Assembly: GCA_017484005.1 (NCBI GenBank)
Contig: JAFUTY010000050.1
Location: 1-64,000 of the forward strand
Reading direction: 5' to 3'
DNA from: Selenomonadaceae bacterium
GTDB taxonomy: Bacteria > Bacillota > Negativicutes > Selenomonadales > Selenomonadaceae
DNA length: 64,000 bases
The translations under genes were made by a program, and so were the position numbers. The notes below the pieces were generated by a model. It was not told the origin of the DNA. It ran no database searches and saw only the letters and a program-made list of their open reading frames with translations. Positions 43,207 to 51,592 of this stretch are shown here, piece by piece. The first letter of the stretch is position 1; each line of letters begins with the position of its first letter.

Positions 43207-43872
43207 GTGATAATTTTGAAGTTGGTTGAAATTTTCCATTCGATTCAAGGCGAGGGAAAATATGTTGGAGTGCCGCAGATTTTCGTGAGATTTCCAAATT
43301 GCAATCTGCATTGTCGATATTGCGATACAAAATTCGATCGCGCGGAAGAAATATCAATCGATGAAATTTCCAAAATCCTCGCAGCGAATCGAGTGCATTC
43401 GATATCATTGACAGGCGGTGAGCCGCTTTTACATGTCGATGAAATCTTGGAACTCAAACAAAAATTTCCGAATGAAAAATTTTTTCTAGAGACAAATGGA
43501 TCTCTCTCGAATGAGTTAGAAAAAATCATTGATTCAATTGATATCGTGAGCATGGATTTCAAAATGCCGAGCGTTATCAATCAAAATTTATTCGAGACGC
43601 ATGAAAAATTTCTTCGAATCGCGAATCAGAAAGATTGTTATGTCAAAATCGTTTTATCGAATGAAACGACGATCGAAGAATTTTCCATGGCGATCGATAC
43701 GATTGCGAGAGTTGATCCAAAAATTTTATTGATACTTCAGCCGGTTGATCCTCGAAATGGAATTCAGCCGATCAAATCTGAAATGATCATCGAATTTCAA
43801 AATCGAGCTCTCAATTTTTTGAACGATGTAAGAATAATCCCTCAAACTCATAAAATGCTAAGAATTCCATGA
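43207..43872 (+). CDS. queE: 7-carboxy-7-deazaguanine synthase
   Basis: 221 residues. SIQGEGKYVGVPQIFVRFPNCNLHCRYCDTKFD near residue 12 carries the Cx3Cx2C radical-SAM cluster; SLTGGEPLLH follows near 68. Length and the end of the protein (LNDVRIIPQTHKMLRIP) match QueE. It makes CDG for queuosine or archaeosine-type bases. The GTG at 43207 lacks a good ribosome-binding site; TTG 43216 is an alternative. queC and queD are not adjacent. The 35 bases covering its end are repeated downstream at 43942. Confidence 0.9.
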   Translation: MIILKLVEIFHSIQGEGKYVGVPQIFVRFPNCNLHCRYCDTKFDRAEEISIDEISKILAANRVHSISLTGGEPLLHVDEILELKQKFPNEKFFLETNGSLSNELEKIIDSIDIVSMDFKMPSVINQNLFETHEKFLRIANQKDCYVKIVLSNETTIEEFSMAIDTIARVDPKILLILQPVDPRNGIQPIKSEMIIEFQNRALNFLNDVRIIPQTHKMLRIP

Positions 43873-43918
43873 AAAAAAGATCCATCGATCGAAAAATGAT
43901 CGGTTGATCTTTTTTAAA
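43872..43918. terminator. Intrinsic terminator after queE
   Basis: Arms AGATCCATCGATC (43878) and GATCGGTTGATCT (43898), partly G-U or mismatched, with A and T runs. Confidence 0.75.
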
Positions 43919-43976
43919 ATTGGGTCAAGCGTCACGCTTGCTCATAAAATGCTAAGAATTCCATGAAAAAAGATCC
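43919..43976. repeat. GGGTCAAGCGTCACGCTTG repeat plus duplicated queE end
   Basis: The palindromic core CAAGCGTCACGCTTG lies at 43926-43940. Directly after it, 43942-43976 repeats the last bases of queE and the first bases of its terminator (CTCATAAAATGCTAAGAATT and on, as at 43847-43882). Confidence 0.78.
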
Positions 43977-44007
43977 GAAGATCGATTTGATCTCCGGATC
44001 TTTTTTG
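43965..44007. terminator. Terminator between queE region and the NlpC/P60 operon
   Basis: Arms AGATCCGAAGATC (43971) and GATCTCCGGATCT (43989), A run before and T run after. On the minus strand it ends the small membrane peptide gene. Confidence 0.83.
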
Positions 44008-44085
44008 TTATCTCGTGAAAATTTTATCCCAAAGTGAAAAATAGATCATCGCGAAAATCAGAATTCCAATGAAAATATCGCTCAT
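44008..44085 (-). CDS. 25-residue membrane peptide after the NlpC/P60 gene
   Basis: ATG overlaps the stop of the endopeptidase gene (TGATGA). The peptide begins MSDIFIGILIFAMIYFSLWD and ends with KIFTR before TAA: one hydrophobic segment with a basic tail. It lies exactly between the upstream gene and a terminator. Composition and coupling suggest it is real; no homologue is known to me. Confidence 0.42.
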   Translation of the reverse strand: MSDIFIGILIFAMIYFSLWDKIFTR

Positions 44086-44765
44086 CACATCACTCTGCGC
44101 GAACCGATGTAGGTCTGCATGTAGTATGGCTGCGAAAGCGGTGAGATTGTGACTCCGCGGCTTGACGATGCATGGATGAAATTGCCGTCGCCAACATAAA
44201 TTCCGACGTGCGATGCTCCATAGGTGTAAGTCGAAAAGAAAACCAAATCTCCAGGAACGAGTTCTGATTTGCTCACCGCCATGCCGACTTCGTATTGAAC
44301 ATCAGCAGTTCGCGGGAGAGAAATTCCGGCGTTCGCAAAAACATATTGAACGTATCCCGAGCAGTCAAATCCATATGGAGTCGTTCCGCCGAAAACATAT
44401 GGCACGCCGAGATACTGCATTGCATTTTGAATCACGCGGCGATAGATGTAATTCGAGCCGCGGCTGACTTCCGGCATCGATTTGCCGAGGAGAGCTGCAT
44501 AAGTCGCTTCACCGACATTTCCATCCGGCTCAAGTCCCTGCGAAATCTGAAATGCTTTAACCGCTTCAACCGTCGCGATTCCATAATCTCCGTCGGCGGC
44601 AACATCGTATCCGAGCGAGGCGAGCTGCCCTTGAATTTCTGCGACTTCGATTCCTTGATCTCCCATTTGAAACGCGGCAGCATCAGCGACTGAATTTGAC
44701 ACTGAAAAAGATGAAACTGCAACCATCGAGGCAACTAGAAATTTGGAAAAACTCTTGAACTTCAA
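44085..44765 (-). CDS. Exported NlpC/P60 endopeptidase with peptidoglycan-binding domain
   Basis: 226 residues from TTG 44765, where a typical signal peptide begins (KFKSFSKFLVASMVAVSSFS, cleavage near ADAAA); a GTG at 44786 is less likely. Residues about 35-95 form a PG_binding_1 domain (GIEVAEIQGQLASLGYDVAADGDYG, DGNVGEATYAALLG). The NlpC/P60 domain has PYGFDCSGYVQYVFANAG (Cys), ASHVGIYVGDGNFIH (His) and a third polar residue. It cleaves wall stem peptides. Confidence 0.92.
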   Translation of the reverse strand: MKFKSFSKFLVASMVAVSSFSVSNSVADAAAFQMGDQGIEVAEIQGQLASLGYDVAADGDYGIATVEAVKAFQISQGLEPDGNVGEATYAALLGKSMPEVSRGSNYIYRRVIQNAMQYLGVPYVFGGTTPYGFDCSGYVQYVFANAGISLPRTADVQYEVGMAVSKSELVPGDLVFFSTYTYGASHVGIYVGDGNFIHASSSRGVTISPLSQPYYMQTYIGSRRVM

Positions 44766-44837
44766 TACATAGGCACATCCTCTCACATTTTTTATTGGAT
44801 TGTAAAACTCGGCGCACCGAGATCAATCTCTGTTTAA

Positions 44838-45187
44838 GCGAGGCAGAATATAAGCCGGGTTCTGTACATTTCCATGCAGCAGTCATTTATCTAGATCGAG
44901 AATTGCTCCTCGACTCAAGCGACACACCCGAGAGATCGCAGGGCTCGTCAACTCTCTCCTATTCGGTCTTGCTCCGCGTGGGGTTTATCAAGCCGACGAA
45001 TCACTTCATCGCTGGTGAGCTCTTACCTCGCCTTTCCACCCTTACCATGGATTCATGGCGGTTTTCGTTTCTATGACACTTTCCTGAGATTCGCATCTAC
45101 TGGACGTTATCCAGCACGCTGCCCTGTGGAGCCCGGACTTTCCTCGTAATCGAATCGATTCCGCGACTGCCCATCTGCCTCGCAACG
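44838..45187 (-). ncRNA. rnpB: RNase P RNA, class A
   Basis: Read on the minus strand it contains GAGGAAAGTCCGGGC (45131-45145, the P4 5' strand and J3/4), AAGGGTGGAAAGGCGAGGTAAGAGCTCACC-type central region, GGCTTGATAAACCCC and the 3' P4 strand ACAGAACCCGGCTTATA. GCGAGGCAG and CTGCCTCGC at the two ends form helix P1. It trims tRNA 5' leaders. A consensus promoter precedes it. Confidence 0.95.
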
Positions 45188-45193
45188 TTGCGA

Positions 45194-45222
45194 ATTCTAG
45201 CACCGTGAAAAATGCTCGTCAA
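45194..45222 (-). promoter_or_regulatory. Sigma-70 promoter of rnpB
   Basis: On the minus strand TTGACG (45217-45222) and TAGAAT (45194-45199) are separated by 17 bases; the RNA begins about 7 bases downstream. Confidence 0.83.
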
Positions 45223-45265
45223 GAAAGCGCACCGTGATTAAAATTTTCAAAACTTTTTATTTCGA

Positions 45266-45308
45266 ACAAAAAAAGATCCTGCTGAATAGATTTCAACAGG
45301 ATCTCTCG
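45266..45308 (-). terminator. Terminator of the acidic microprotein gene C1
   Basis: GATCCTGCTGAA pairs with TTCAACAGGATC (one mismatch); A7 on the plus-strand left side is the U-run of a minus-strand transcript. The 45223-45358 gap otherwise holds nothing that I can identify. Confidence 0.8.
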
Positions 45309-45358
45309 AATCGAAGGAAAAATAAATAAATCGATCTCAATAAATTTTCTACCAATGA

Positions 45359-45529
45359 TCAGATACCCAATGATTTAAATAGATCATCCAAATTATGAAA
45401 AGCTCCAATCAGATCTTTTCCATCGATAATATCCTGGAGATCTTGTTTCACTTCGTCAGAAAGTGGAAAATCATCATCGCAATCCTCGGAATTCGAAGAT
45501 CCAGCATTCAAATTTTCAAATTCATTCAT
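45359..45529 (-). CDS. Acidic microprotein C1, remote member of the antitoxin-like family
   Basis: 56 residues from ATG 45529 after GGAGGAA. Acidic head (NLNAGSSNSEDCDDDF), then LSDEVKQDLQDIIDGKDLIG and LDDLFKSLGI. The helix-G-K spacing and the DDLF-type final helix parallel those of the genes at 12528, 12715, 23634 and 24099, though identity is low. It has its own terminator and no toxin next to it. It is divergent from uvrB across 40 bp. Confidence 0.5.
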   Translation of the reverse strand: MNEFENLNAGSSNSEDCDDDFPLSDEVKQDLQDIIDGKDLIGAFHNLDDLFKSLGI

Positions 45530-45569
45530 AAAAAATTCCTCCATATAAATTTTAAAAGGAGTTGAATCC

Positions 45570-47525
45570 ATGAAATTTCATGTCGCTGCACCATTTGAAC
45601 CGATGGGAGATCAGCCGCGCGCGATTGACGATCTTTCGAGCGGAATTGAAAATGGTCAGCAGTCTCAAGTGTTACTCGGTGCAACTGGAACTGGAAAGAC
45701 TTTCACAATTGCAAAAGTTGTCGAGCGAGTTCAAATGCCGACTCTAGTTATCGCGCACAATAAAACTCTAGCGGCGCAATTGGCGAGCGAGTTCAAAAAT
45801 TTTTTCCCTGATAATTACGTTGGATATTTTGTCAGCTATTACGATTATTATCAGCCGGAAGCATATTTGCCGGCAACTGATACATACATCGCCAAAGACG
45901 CGGCAATCAATGACGAAATCGATCAAATGAGACACTCGGCGACCTGTTCATTGTTCGAGCGGAAGGATGTTCTAATCGTCGCGTCAGTGTCATGCATTTA
46001 TGGACTCGGCTCGCCTGAAAATTATTCAAAACTCGTTGTTTCGATTCACGAAGGAGATCAAATTCCGCGGGATAAAATTTTGGAAAAGCTTGTATCGATT
46101 CGTTATGAGCGGAATGATCTATCTTTCGAGCGCGGAAAATTCAGAGTGCGGGGAGATCGAGTCGAAGTTTTTCCGGCGGGATATCAGAATCGAGCGATTC
46201 GAATCGAGATGTTTGATGATGAAATCGAAAGAATCTCGGAATTTGATCCAACAACTGGAAAAATTTTTGGAACGCGAAAGCATGCAATGATCTTTCCAGC
46301 GTCGCACCATGTCACGCTCGATACTGCATCAGCCCGCAAAAAAATTTTGGAGGAGATGAATTCTCAAATCTCGAAATTCCAGAATGAGGGAAAATTGATC
46401 GAGGCACAGAGAATCGAGGAAAGAACGCGCAATGATCTCGAAATGATTGAAGAAATGGGATATTGTTCCGGAATTGAAAATTATTCGAGACATTTTGATC
46501 GTCGAAAACCTGGCGAGCCTCCATTCACACTGCTCGATTATTTTCCAAAGGATTTTTTATTGGTCGTCGATGAATCTCATGCGACAATTCCGCAGATTCG
46601 AGCGATGTACAATGGAGATCACGCGCGAAAGTCAGTGCTCGTCGAAAATGGATTCAGACTTCCATCGGCATTTGACAATCGCCCGCTGAAATTCGAGGAG
46701 TTTTATTCGCGAATCAATCAAGCGATTTATGTTTCAGCGACTCCCGCGCAGTTCGAATTGGATCAAGCGCAGCAAATCACTGAACAGATAATTCGACCGA
46801 CTGGATTGCTCGATCCGATTGTCGAAGTCAGACCGCTCGAGGGACAGATTGACGATTTGATTTCCGAGATTCGAATCCGAACAAAAAAACGTGAGCGAGT
46901 CTTAATCACTACACTCACGAAAAAATTTGCCGAGCATTTGACTGAATATCTCGAAGAGGAGGATATCAAAGTTCGATATATGCATTCAGATATCGCGACG
47001 CTGGATCGGGCGGAAATAATTCGATCGCTTCGAGCCGGCGAATTCGATGTTTTAGTTGGAATCAATTTGCTCCGCGAGGGATTAGATCTGCCGGAAGTTT
47101 CATTGATTGCGATTCTCGATGCAGATAAGGAAGGATTTTTGAGATCCGATACATCACTGATTCAGATAATCGGTCGGGCAGCTCGAAATCAAAATGGAAT
47201 GGTGATTTTATATGCAGATCGAGTGACTGATTCGATGAAACGCGCGATGAATGAAACTCAAAGACGCCGGCAGATTCAAGAAAAATTCAATCTTGAACAT
47301 GGAATCATTCCAAAGACAATCGAGAAACCGATCAGACCACTGCTCGAATCAACTCTCACGGCTGTCGATTCTAAGAAAAAAATCTCGAAGAAAGATCGAA
47401 CAAAATTGCTCGATGAATTGATGCGCGAGATGAAATCAGCGGCGAGTGAAATGAATTTCGAGAGAGCCGCTGAACTTCGAGATGCTATTTTTGATCTTGA
47501 TCCGACTTTCAAAAATATGAAATGA
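45570..47525 (+). CDS. uvrB: Excinuclease ABC subunit B
   Basis: 651 residues, complete. Walker [17 protein letters not shown] near residue 36, the beta-hairpin region [28 protein letters not shown] near 90, [19 protein letters not shown] near 335, helicase motifs [31 protein letters not shown] and QIIGRAARN, and the C-terminal UVR motif [22 protein letters not shown]. It loads onto damaged DNA handed over by UvrA. uvrA is not in the window. The ATG follows AAAGGAG. Confidence 0.97.
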   Translation: MKFHVAAPFEPMGDQPRAIDDLSSGIENGQQSQVLLGATGTGKTFTIAKVVERVQMPTLVIAHNKTLAAQLASEFKNFFPDNYVGYFVSYYDYYQPEAYLPATDTYIAKDAAINDEIDQMRHSATCSLFERKDVLIVASVSCIYGLGSPENYSKLVVSIHEGDQIPRDKILEKLVSIRYERNDLSFERGKFRVRGDRVEVFPAGYQNRAIRIEMFDDEIERISEFDPTTGKIFGTRKHAMIFPASHHVTLDTASARKKILEEMNSQISKFQNEGKLIEAQRIEERTRNDLEMIEEMGYCSGIENYSRHFDRRKPGEPPFTLLDYFPKDFLLVVDESHATIPQIRAMYNGDHARKSVLVENGFRLPSAFDNRPLKFEEFYSRINQAIYVSATPAQFELDQAQQITEQIIRPTGLLDPIVEVRPLEGQIDDLISEIRIRTKKRERVLITTLTKKFAEHLTEYLEEEDIKVRYMHSDIATLDRAEIIRSLRAGEFDVLVGINLLREGLDLPEVSLIAILDADKEGFLRSDTSLIQIIGRAARNQNGMVILYADRVTDSMKRAMNETQRRRQIQEKFNLEHGIIPKTIEKPIRPLLESTLTAVDSKKKISKKDRTKLLDELMREMKSAASEMNFERAAELRDAIFDLDPTFKNMK

Positions 47526-47535
47526 GGCGAAGTTA

Positions 47536-48732
47536 TTGAAACAAATCGAAACACTCGATCCATTTTTGAGCGAATGTTATCACGTCTTTAAAACAGTTCA
47601 GAATCGAGACAGCATTTCCGCGACGAAATACGTGCTTGATATAGAGCAAAAATTCCCACAACAATGCACGAGATTTTGGGAGTCGCGATTTCTATTTGGA
47701 TTGGCGTTCTATGAGGCGAATCAAATCGAGGAGGCACGGAAGAGATTTTTTCAAGCGTTAAATTTTTATCCGCAAAATGAGCTCACAAATTTTTATCTCG
47801 CAAATTGTTATCTTAGAGCAATTAATCTATCCGAGGCAAAAAATTATCTAGACAATGCATTGAAAATTCGTCGGGAGTTTCCAGAGGCTCGAAAGAATCT
47901 CACAATCACGATCAAATCTATGTTACAACGACATATCAAACGTTTCGATTTGGAAAATATTGCGTGGGATGTATCGCCGGATATTGGAATTGACGTCGAA
48001 GATTCTGACGCCTGTCTAGACATTCCGATTTTCATCAACAATCGCGACCATATTGGATGCTTGAAAAATTTGCTCGATTGGTTGCTCGGAGCTGGTTATC
48101 GAAAAATTTTTGTGCTCGATCAGGAATCAACTTATCCGCCACTGCTAGAATTTTATGATTCACTTGCGAAAGATCAGCGAGTAAATATCTTGAAAATGGG
48201 CAATTTAGGATTTCAGAGCATATGGCTTTCGAAAATTTTGGAGGATCTTGATATTCGAACGCCATATGTTTATACCGATTCAGATGTTATTCCAACGCGC
48301 AAAGTCAATATAGTTCAAGAATTACTTCGAACGCTCAAACAAAATCGGCTCGCAAAAAAAGTCGGTGCAAAATTGATCGTGGACGATATTACATGTCAAA
48401 ACGCCGATTATTACAAGGAAATTCAGGCGAGTTATTATCAAGAATCGCGACGAATATCAGCTCACGAATTTTTTATGCCGAACGATACGACATTTTCAAT
48501 TTATCGAAACGTTCGGCATTATAATTGCGTATTTTCAATTGTGCGGACAGATTTAGAGATTCGACATCTGCCGTGGTATTATGACTCTAACAATCTTCCG
48601 GAAGACGAGAAATATTACGTCGAGCATGCTAATAAATCATCGACATTCGCGCAGGATATCAAAGAGCAAGTTTCATCGATTTTTGCAGATGAAATCAATT
48701 CCATTCCCGCCGACGGAAGTCAATCCTCATAG
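47536..48732 (+). CDS. TPR protein with glycosyltransferase-like domain
   Basis: 398 residues from TTG 47536. Residues about 45-130 are TPR-like (FLFGLAFYEANQIEEARKRFFQAL, LANCYLRAINLSEAKNYLDNALKI). The second half resembles a GT-A glycosyltransferase: DIPIFINNRDHIGCLKNLLDWLLGAGY, IFVLDQESTYPPLLEF and YTDSDVIP, the probable DxD metal site. It could add sugars to surface glycan or flagellin. It follows uvrB by 10 bp. The SDR and acetyltransferase genes at 49996-51387 are in the same neighbourhood. Confidence 0.75.
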   Translation: MKQIETLDPFLSECYHVFKTVQNRDSISATKYVLDIEQKFPQQCTRFWESRFLFGLAFYEANQIEEARKRFFQALNFYPQNELTNFYLANCYLRAINLSEAKNYLDNALKIRREFPEARKNLTITIKSMLQRHIKRFDLENIAWDVSPDIGIDVEDSDACLDIPIFINNRDHIGCLKNLLDWLLGAGYRKIFVLDQESTYPPLLEFYDSLAKDQRVNILKMGNLGFQSIWLSKILEDLDIRTPYVYTDSDVIPTRKVNIVQELLRTLKQNRLAKKVGAKLIVDDITCQNADYYKEIQASYYQESRRISAHEFFMPNDTTFSIYRNVRHYNCVFSIVRTDLEIRHLPWYYDSNNLPEDEKYYVEHANKSSTFAQDIKEQVSSIFADEINSIPADGSQSS

Positions 48733-48875
48733 CTACTTCGATGAAGTTTCGAAATTTTCACTTCGAACTTTGAGATTCTCGAATTGAGTTTTAAAAATTT
48801 CCGAAAGTGATTGGAAAAATTCACTATCACTTTGATTCTTGAAAAAGTCGAGCATTGATTTTGCGAGTTGATCTC
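48733..48875 (-). pseudogene. Duplicated 3' part of the ProC-like gene
   Basis: Encodes GDQLAKSMLDFFKNQSDSEF, FQSLSEIFKTQFENLKVRSE and NFETSSK before a stop at 48733-48735, a near-copy of the residues shortly before the C-terminus of the gene at 48930. No start codon or ribosome-binding site is present. It lies directly downstream of the intact gene, on the same strand. Confidence 0.83.
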
Positions 48876-48929
48876 CTATGCGGACAGGCATTCAAATTCA
48901 AACTCTACATTTTCCGAGCAATTGAAATA

Positions 48930-49856
48930 TCATTCTTCTTCATCTTTGAATTTGTGATAATATCCCCCGAATTTTCCATCATTCACTGGAACTTCAACGA
49001 GCTCTTCCTTTGGCGGTTGAAATGGTTTTTCGAAATTTTCACTTCGAAGTTTGAGATTCTCGAATTGCGTTTTGAAAATTTGAGAGAGCGATTGGAAAAA
49101 TTCACTATCACTTTGATTCTTGAAAAAATCGAGCATGGATTTTGCTAGTTGATCTCCTTCTTCAATCGCAATGATCTTCATTTCCTGCAATGGAGTATGA
49201 CCAGCTTGCGCTTGAATCGATGTTCCAATTTTTACCTGCGTGAAGATCATCATTGCATCTTCTTCCGAGATTCCATACTTTTTGAGGAGCTCGACTTCTT
49301 TCTGCAGAACGAGATTTTGGAAAAACGTTGCACCATAAACGATTGTCGATGCAATATCCATGACTTCTTCACTGACTCGAAGCATCTTCCCACCGTCATG
49401 AAATAGAGTCATCAGCGGCGCAATGTTTTCGATTTCTTCAATTTCATCATTTCCAACTGTCGAAAAAACAATGATCCCCTGTTGATCAATCAATGGAAAA
49501 TTCAACGCGATTCGAACGATTGTCGCCTGTGGAAAATATCGCTCGACAGTTGAGATTTGAAGTCCAGGGATCATTGTGACAATCAGCATCGAAGTTTTGA
49601 CATACGGAATCATTTTTTCGAGAGTTGAATTGAGATTCTCGAGTTTTTCAGACAGGAAAACGACATCCATGTTTTGAACGAATTGCAAATTTGGATATGG
49701 AATTTGAACTCCATAGGTCGCGCGCAATTCATTTCGACGATACTCGCTGTCCTCGTAGACGTAAATCAAATCCATATCCGCGATTTTGAAATATCTTTTG
49801 ATGTAGACAATCACGACTTCAGATTCGATTCCACCGCCGATAAATCCAATTTTCAT
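48930..49856 (-). CDS. Pyrroline-5-carboxylate reductase-like protein
   Basis: 308 residues from ATG 49856 after GGGGTG. MKIGFIGGGIESEVVIVY has the Rossmann start, MDVVFLSEKLENL near 72, SMLIVTMIPGLQISTVERYFPQATIVRIALNFP near 98 and a C-terminal dimer region with EVELLKKYGISEEDAMMIFTQVKIG are like ProC. The cofactor loop is GGGIES instead of GxGxMG and the C-terminus has about 50 extra residues (LRSENFEKPFQPPKEELVEV), so it may not be a proline-pathway enzyme. Confidence 0.68.
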   Translation of the reverse strand: MKIGFIGGGIESEVVIVYIKRYFKIADMDLIYVYEDSEYRRNELRATYGVQIPYPNLQFVQNMDVVFLSEKLENLNSTLEKMIPYVKTSMLIVTMIPGLQISTVERYFPQATIVRIALNFPLIDQQGIIVFSTVGNDEIEEIENIAPLMTLFHDGGKMLRVSEEVMDIASTIVYGATFFQNLVLQKEVELLKKYGISEEDAMMIFTQVKIGTSIQAQAGHTPLQEMKIIAIEEGDQLAKSMLDFFKNQSDSEFFQSLSQIFKTQFENLKLRSENFEKPFQPPKEELVEVPVNDGKFGGYYHKFKDEEE

Positions 49857-49995
49857 TGAAATCACCCCGACGGGAATATAACACACGAGCGATTTATATC
49901 TCAAAAAATTTTTTAATTCGGGACAAATCATTATTGCTCGAGTTAAACTCTTACAAGCAAAATTTAATCGATTGGGATTAGGAGGAATGGAAAGC

Positions 49996-50745
49996 ATGCC
50001 ACAAGTCACTTACAGTTTTCCGGGGATGAATTTTGTAATCACCGGCGCAGCATCTGGAATTGGAAAAAAAATCTCGGAAGAATTATTAACAGCCGGCGCG
50101 TCAGTTCTTGGAATTGACAAAAATCCAGAACCGTTGAATCAACTTGCCGCGATGAATCCTAATTTTGTTCCTGCCGCAGTTGACGTTCGAGACACTGACG
50201 GCGTCAAAAAATTCGTCGATGGATATGCTGCTGCCCGCGGAAAAATCAACGGCGCAGTTCATTCCGCTGGAATTATGATTGCATCTCCTCTTACGAGTTA
50301 CGATGAAGTGCAGGCACGTGAAATTATGGATATCAGTTTTTGGGCTGGAGTTAGATTGATTCGCACGACACATCGCAAAAAAGTTGTCGCACAGAAAGCA
50401 TCGAGCGTTTTGATTTCGTCAATCGCTGCATACAGCGGCGACAAATCGAATTTTGCATATTCTGGAACGAAAGCCGCGATTCAAACTGCAGTGCGATCCA
50501 TTGCGAAAGAAATTATTTCCGTCGGTGCAAGAATCAATTCTGTCAGTCCTGGATGGGTTAGAACTTCAATGACTAAAGAGAATCTCGAATCGAATTTGAT
50601 TCCGAAACGACTGCTCGAAAGAAGTTTTTTGGGAATCGGTGAGACTGAAGATGTCAGTGGAATCGTTCTATTTTTATTGAGCGAGCGTGCACGATGGATC
50701 ACTGGACAGGATTTCGTCGTTGACGGAGGATATTTGATTGGATGA
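49996..50745 (+). CDS. Short-chain dehydrogenase/reductase next to the PglD-like gene
   Basis: 249 residues from ATG 49996, where AGGAGG lies about 10 bases upstream; the ATG at 49987 touches it. FVITGAASGIGKKISEELL is the cofactor loop, HSAGIMIA near 88, SSIAAYSGDKSNFAYSGTKAAIQ with Ser and Tyr-x-x-x-Lys, and ARWITGQDFVVDGGYLIG at the end. It overlaps the acetyltransferase start by ATGA, so it probably makes the substrate modified next, for example in legionaminic or other sugar synthesis; that pathway is inference. Confidence 0.85.
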   Translation: MPQVTYSFPGMNFVITGAASGIGKKISEELLTAGASVLGIDKNPEPLNQLAAMNPNFVPAAVDVRDTDGVKKFVDGYAAARGKINGAVHSAGIMIASPLTSYDEVQAREIMDISFWAGVRLIRTTHRKKVVAQKASSVLISSIAAYSGDKSNFAYSGTKAAIQTAVRSIAKEIISVGARINSVSPGWVRTSMTKENLESNLIPKRLLERSFLGIGETEDVSGIVLFLLSERARWITGQDFVVDGGYLIG

Positions 50746-51387
50746 AACTCGGAATTTACTGTGCAGGCGGACTTGGGCGCGAAAGTTTTGAACTTGCAAA
50801 TCGATTGAATGATCGAGTTCCTCTTTGGGATGAAATTTTTTTCGTGAGTGACATTGATCTCGGGGGGGGGGGCAACATTGACAGCTCGACAATTTCATCT
50901 CGAAGATCTGAATCCTGATGACGTTGAGATTGTTGTTGCGAATGGAACTCCTCGATATCGCCGCGAAATTTTTGATCGAGCTGCATCTCGAGGATTCAAA
51001 TTTCGAACTTTGATCGATCCTTCAGCGAGCATTTCACCGACTTCGAAAATTGGTCGAGGCGTTTTGATTTTCCAAAATGTCATTGTCTCGAGCAATGCGG
51101 TTATCGGTGACAACGCCGCGATTCAACAAAGTACAGTCATTGGGCACGATGATTCGATTGGAAAAAATTGTGTCTTTGGATTGAATGCGGTGTTGAGCGG
51201 AAATGTTTCGATTGGCGATGAAAGTTTTATCGGTGTGAATGCATCGATTCGTGAAAAAATTTCGATCGGATCGCGCGTGATTATTGGGATGGGATCAGTC
51301 GTGATTCGATCGATTGAAAATGATCTCGTTGCAGTTGGAAATCCAGCTAGAGTAATTCGAAAAAATATTGATGGAAAAATTTTTTGA
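50742..51387 (+). CDS. PglD-like sugar acetyltransferase, phase-variable, OFF in this sequence
   Basis: The N-terminal frame begins at ATG 50742 (MKLGIYCAGGLGRESFELAN) and is closed at 50916 by a shift at an 11-G tract. The downstream frame continues as TLTARQFHLEDLNPDDVEIVVANG, then hexapeptide repeats (SISPTSKIGRGVLIFQNVIVSSNAVIGDNAAIQQ, GHDDSIGKN, IGSRVIIGMGSVVIRSI) to 51387. With 10 or 13 G the two halves join to 214 residues, the usual size of PglD-type N-acetyltransferases, which acetylate UDP-amino sugars for protein or flagellin glycosylation. The catalytic His is in VIGHDD. Sequencing error in the tract is the alternative. Confidence 0.77.
50862..50872. repeat. Poly-G tract, 11 bp, out of frame
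   Basis: Eleven G after CTC in the PglD-like gene. One fewer or two more restores the frame. Confidence 0.9.
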
Positions 51388-51399
51388 GCGGAAATAGAA

Positions 51400-51450
51400 A
51401 AATCCCCGACCGACTCTCTAATTTGAGAATCGATCGGGGATCTTTTTTTA
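51400..51450. terminator. Intrinsic terminator, near-identical to the one at 33667
   Basis: The arms at 51402-51418 and 51425-51441 are the same as those at 33667 and 33690; the loops differ by one base. A T7 run and ATTCGG follow. Confidence 0.86.
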
Positions 51451-51504
51451 TTCGGTAATAAAAATGTTCAATCTGATAACTGAAATATCGTGAGATAAGC
51501 TCGC

Positions 51505-51592
51505 AATCGATGGATAACGCAACCCAACAATGGATGCAACGCCCTCAATAATGGGTCAAGCGTCACAACAACGGATCAAACGTCACGTTTGT
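51505..51592. repeat. Degenerate 20-21 bp tandem repeats ending at tRNA-Ser
   Basis: About four units: AATCGATGGATAACGCAACCC, a unit from AACAATGGATGCAACG, AATAATGGGTCAAGCGTCAC and AACAACGGATCAAACGTCAC, then GTTTG abutting the encoded CCA of the tRNA. The last palindrome reads CAAACGTCACGTTTG: compared with CAAGCGTCACGCTTG at 43926 both arms changed together. The rest of the 51451-51591 gap holds nothing else that I can identify. Confidence 0.68.

Noticed and set aside
51505-51592. Possible short CRISPR array before tRNA-Ser
   Set aside because: The 20-21 bp units follow each other without unique spacers, are degenerate, and no cas gene is present.
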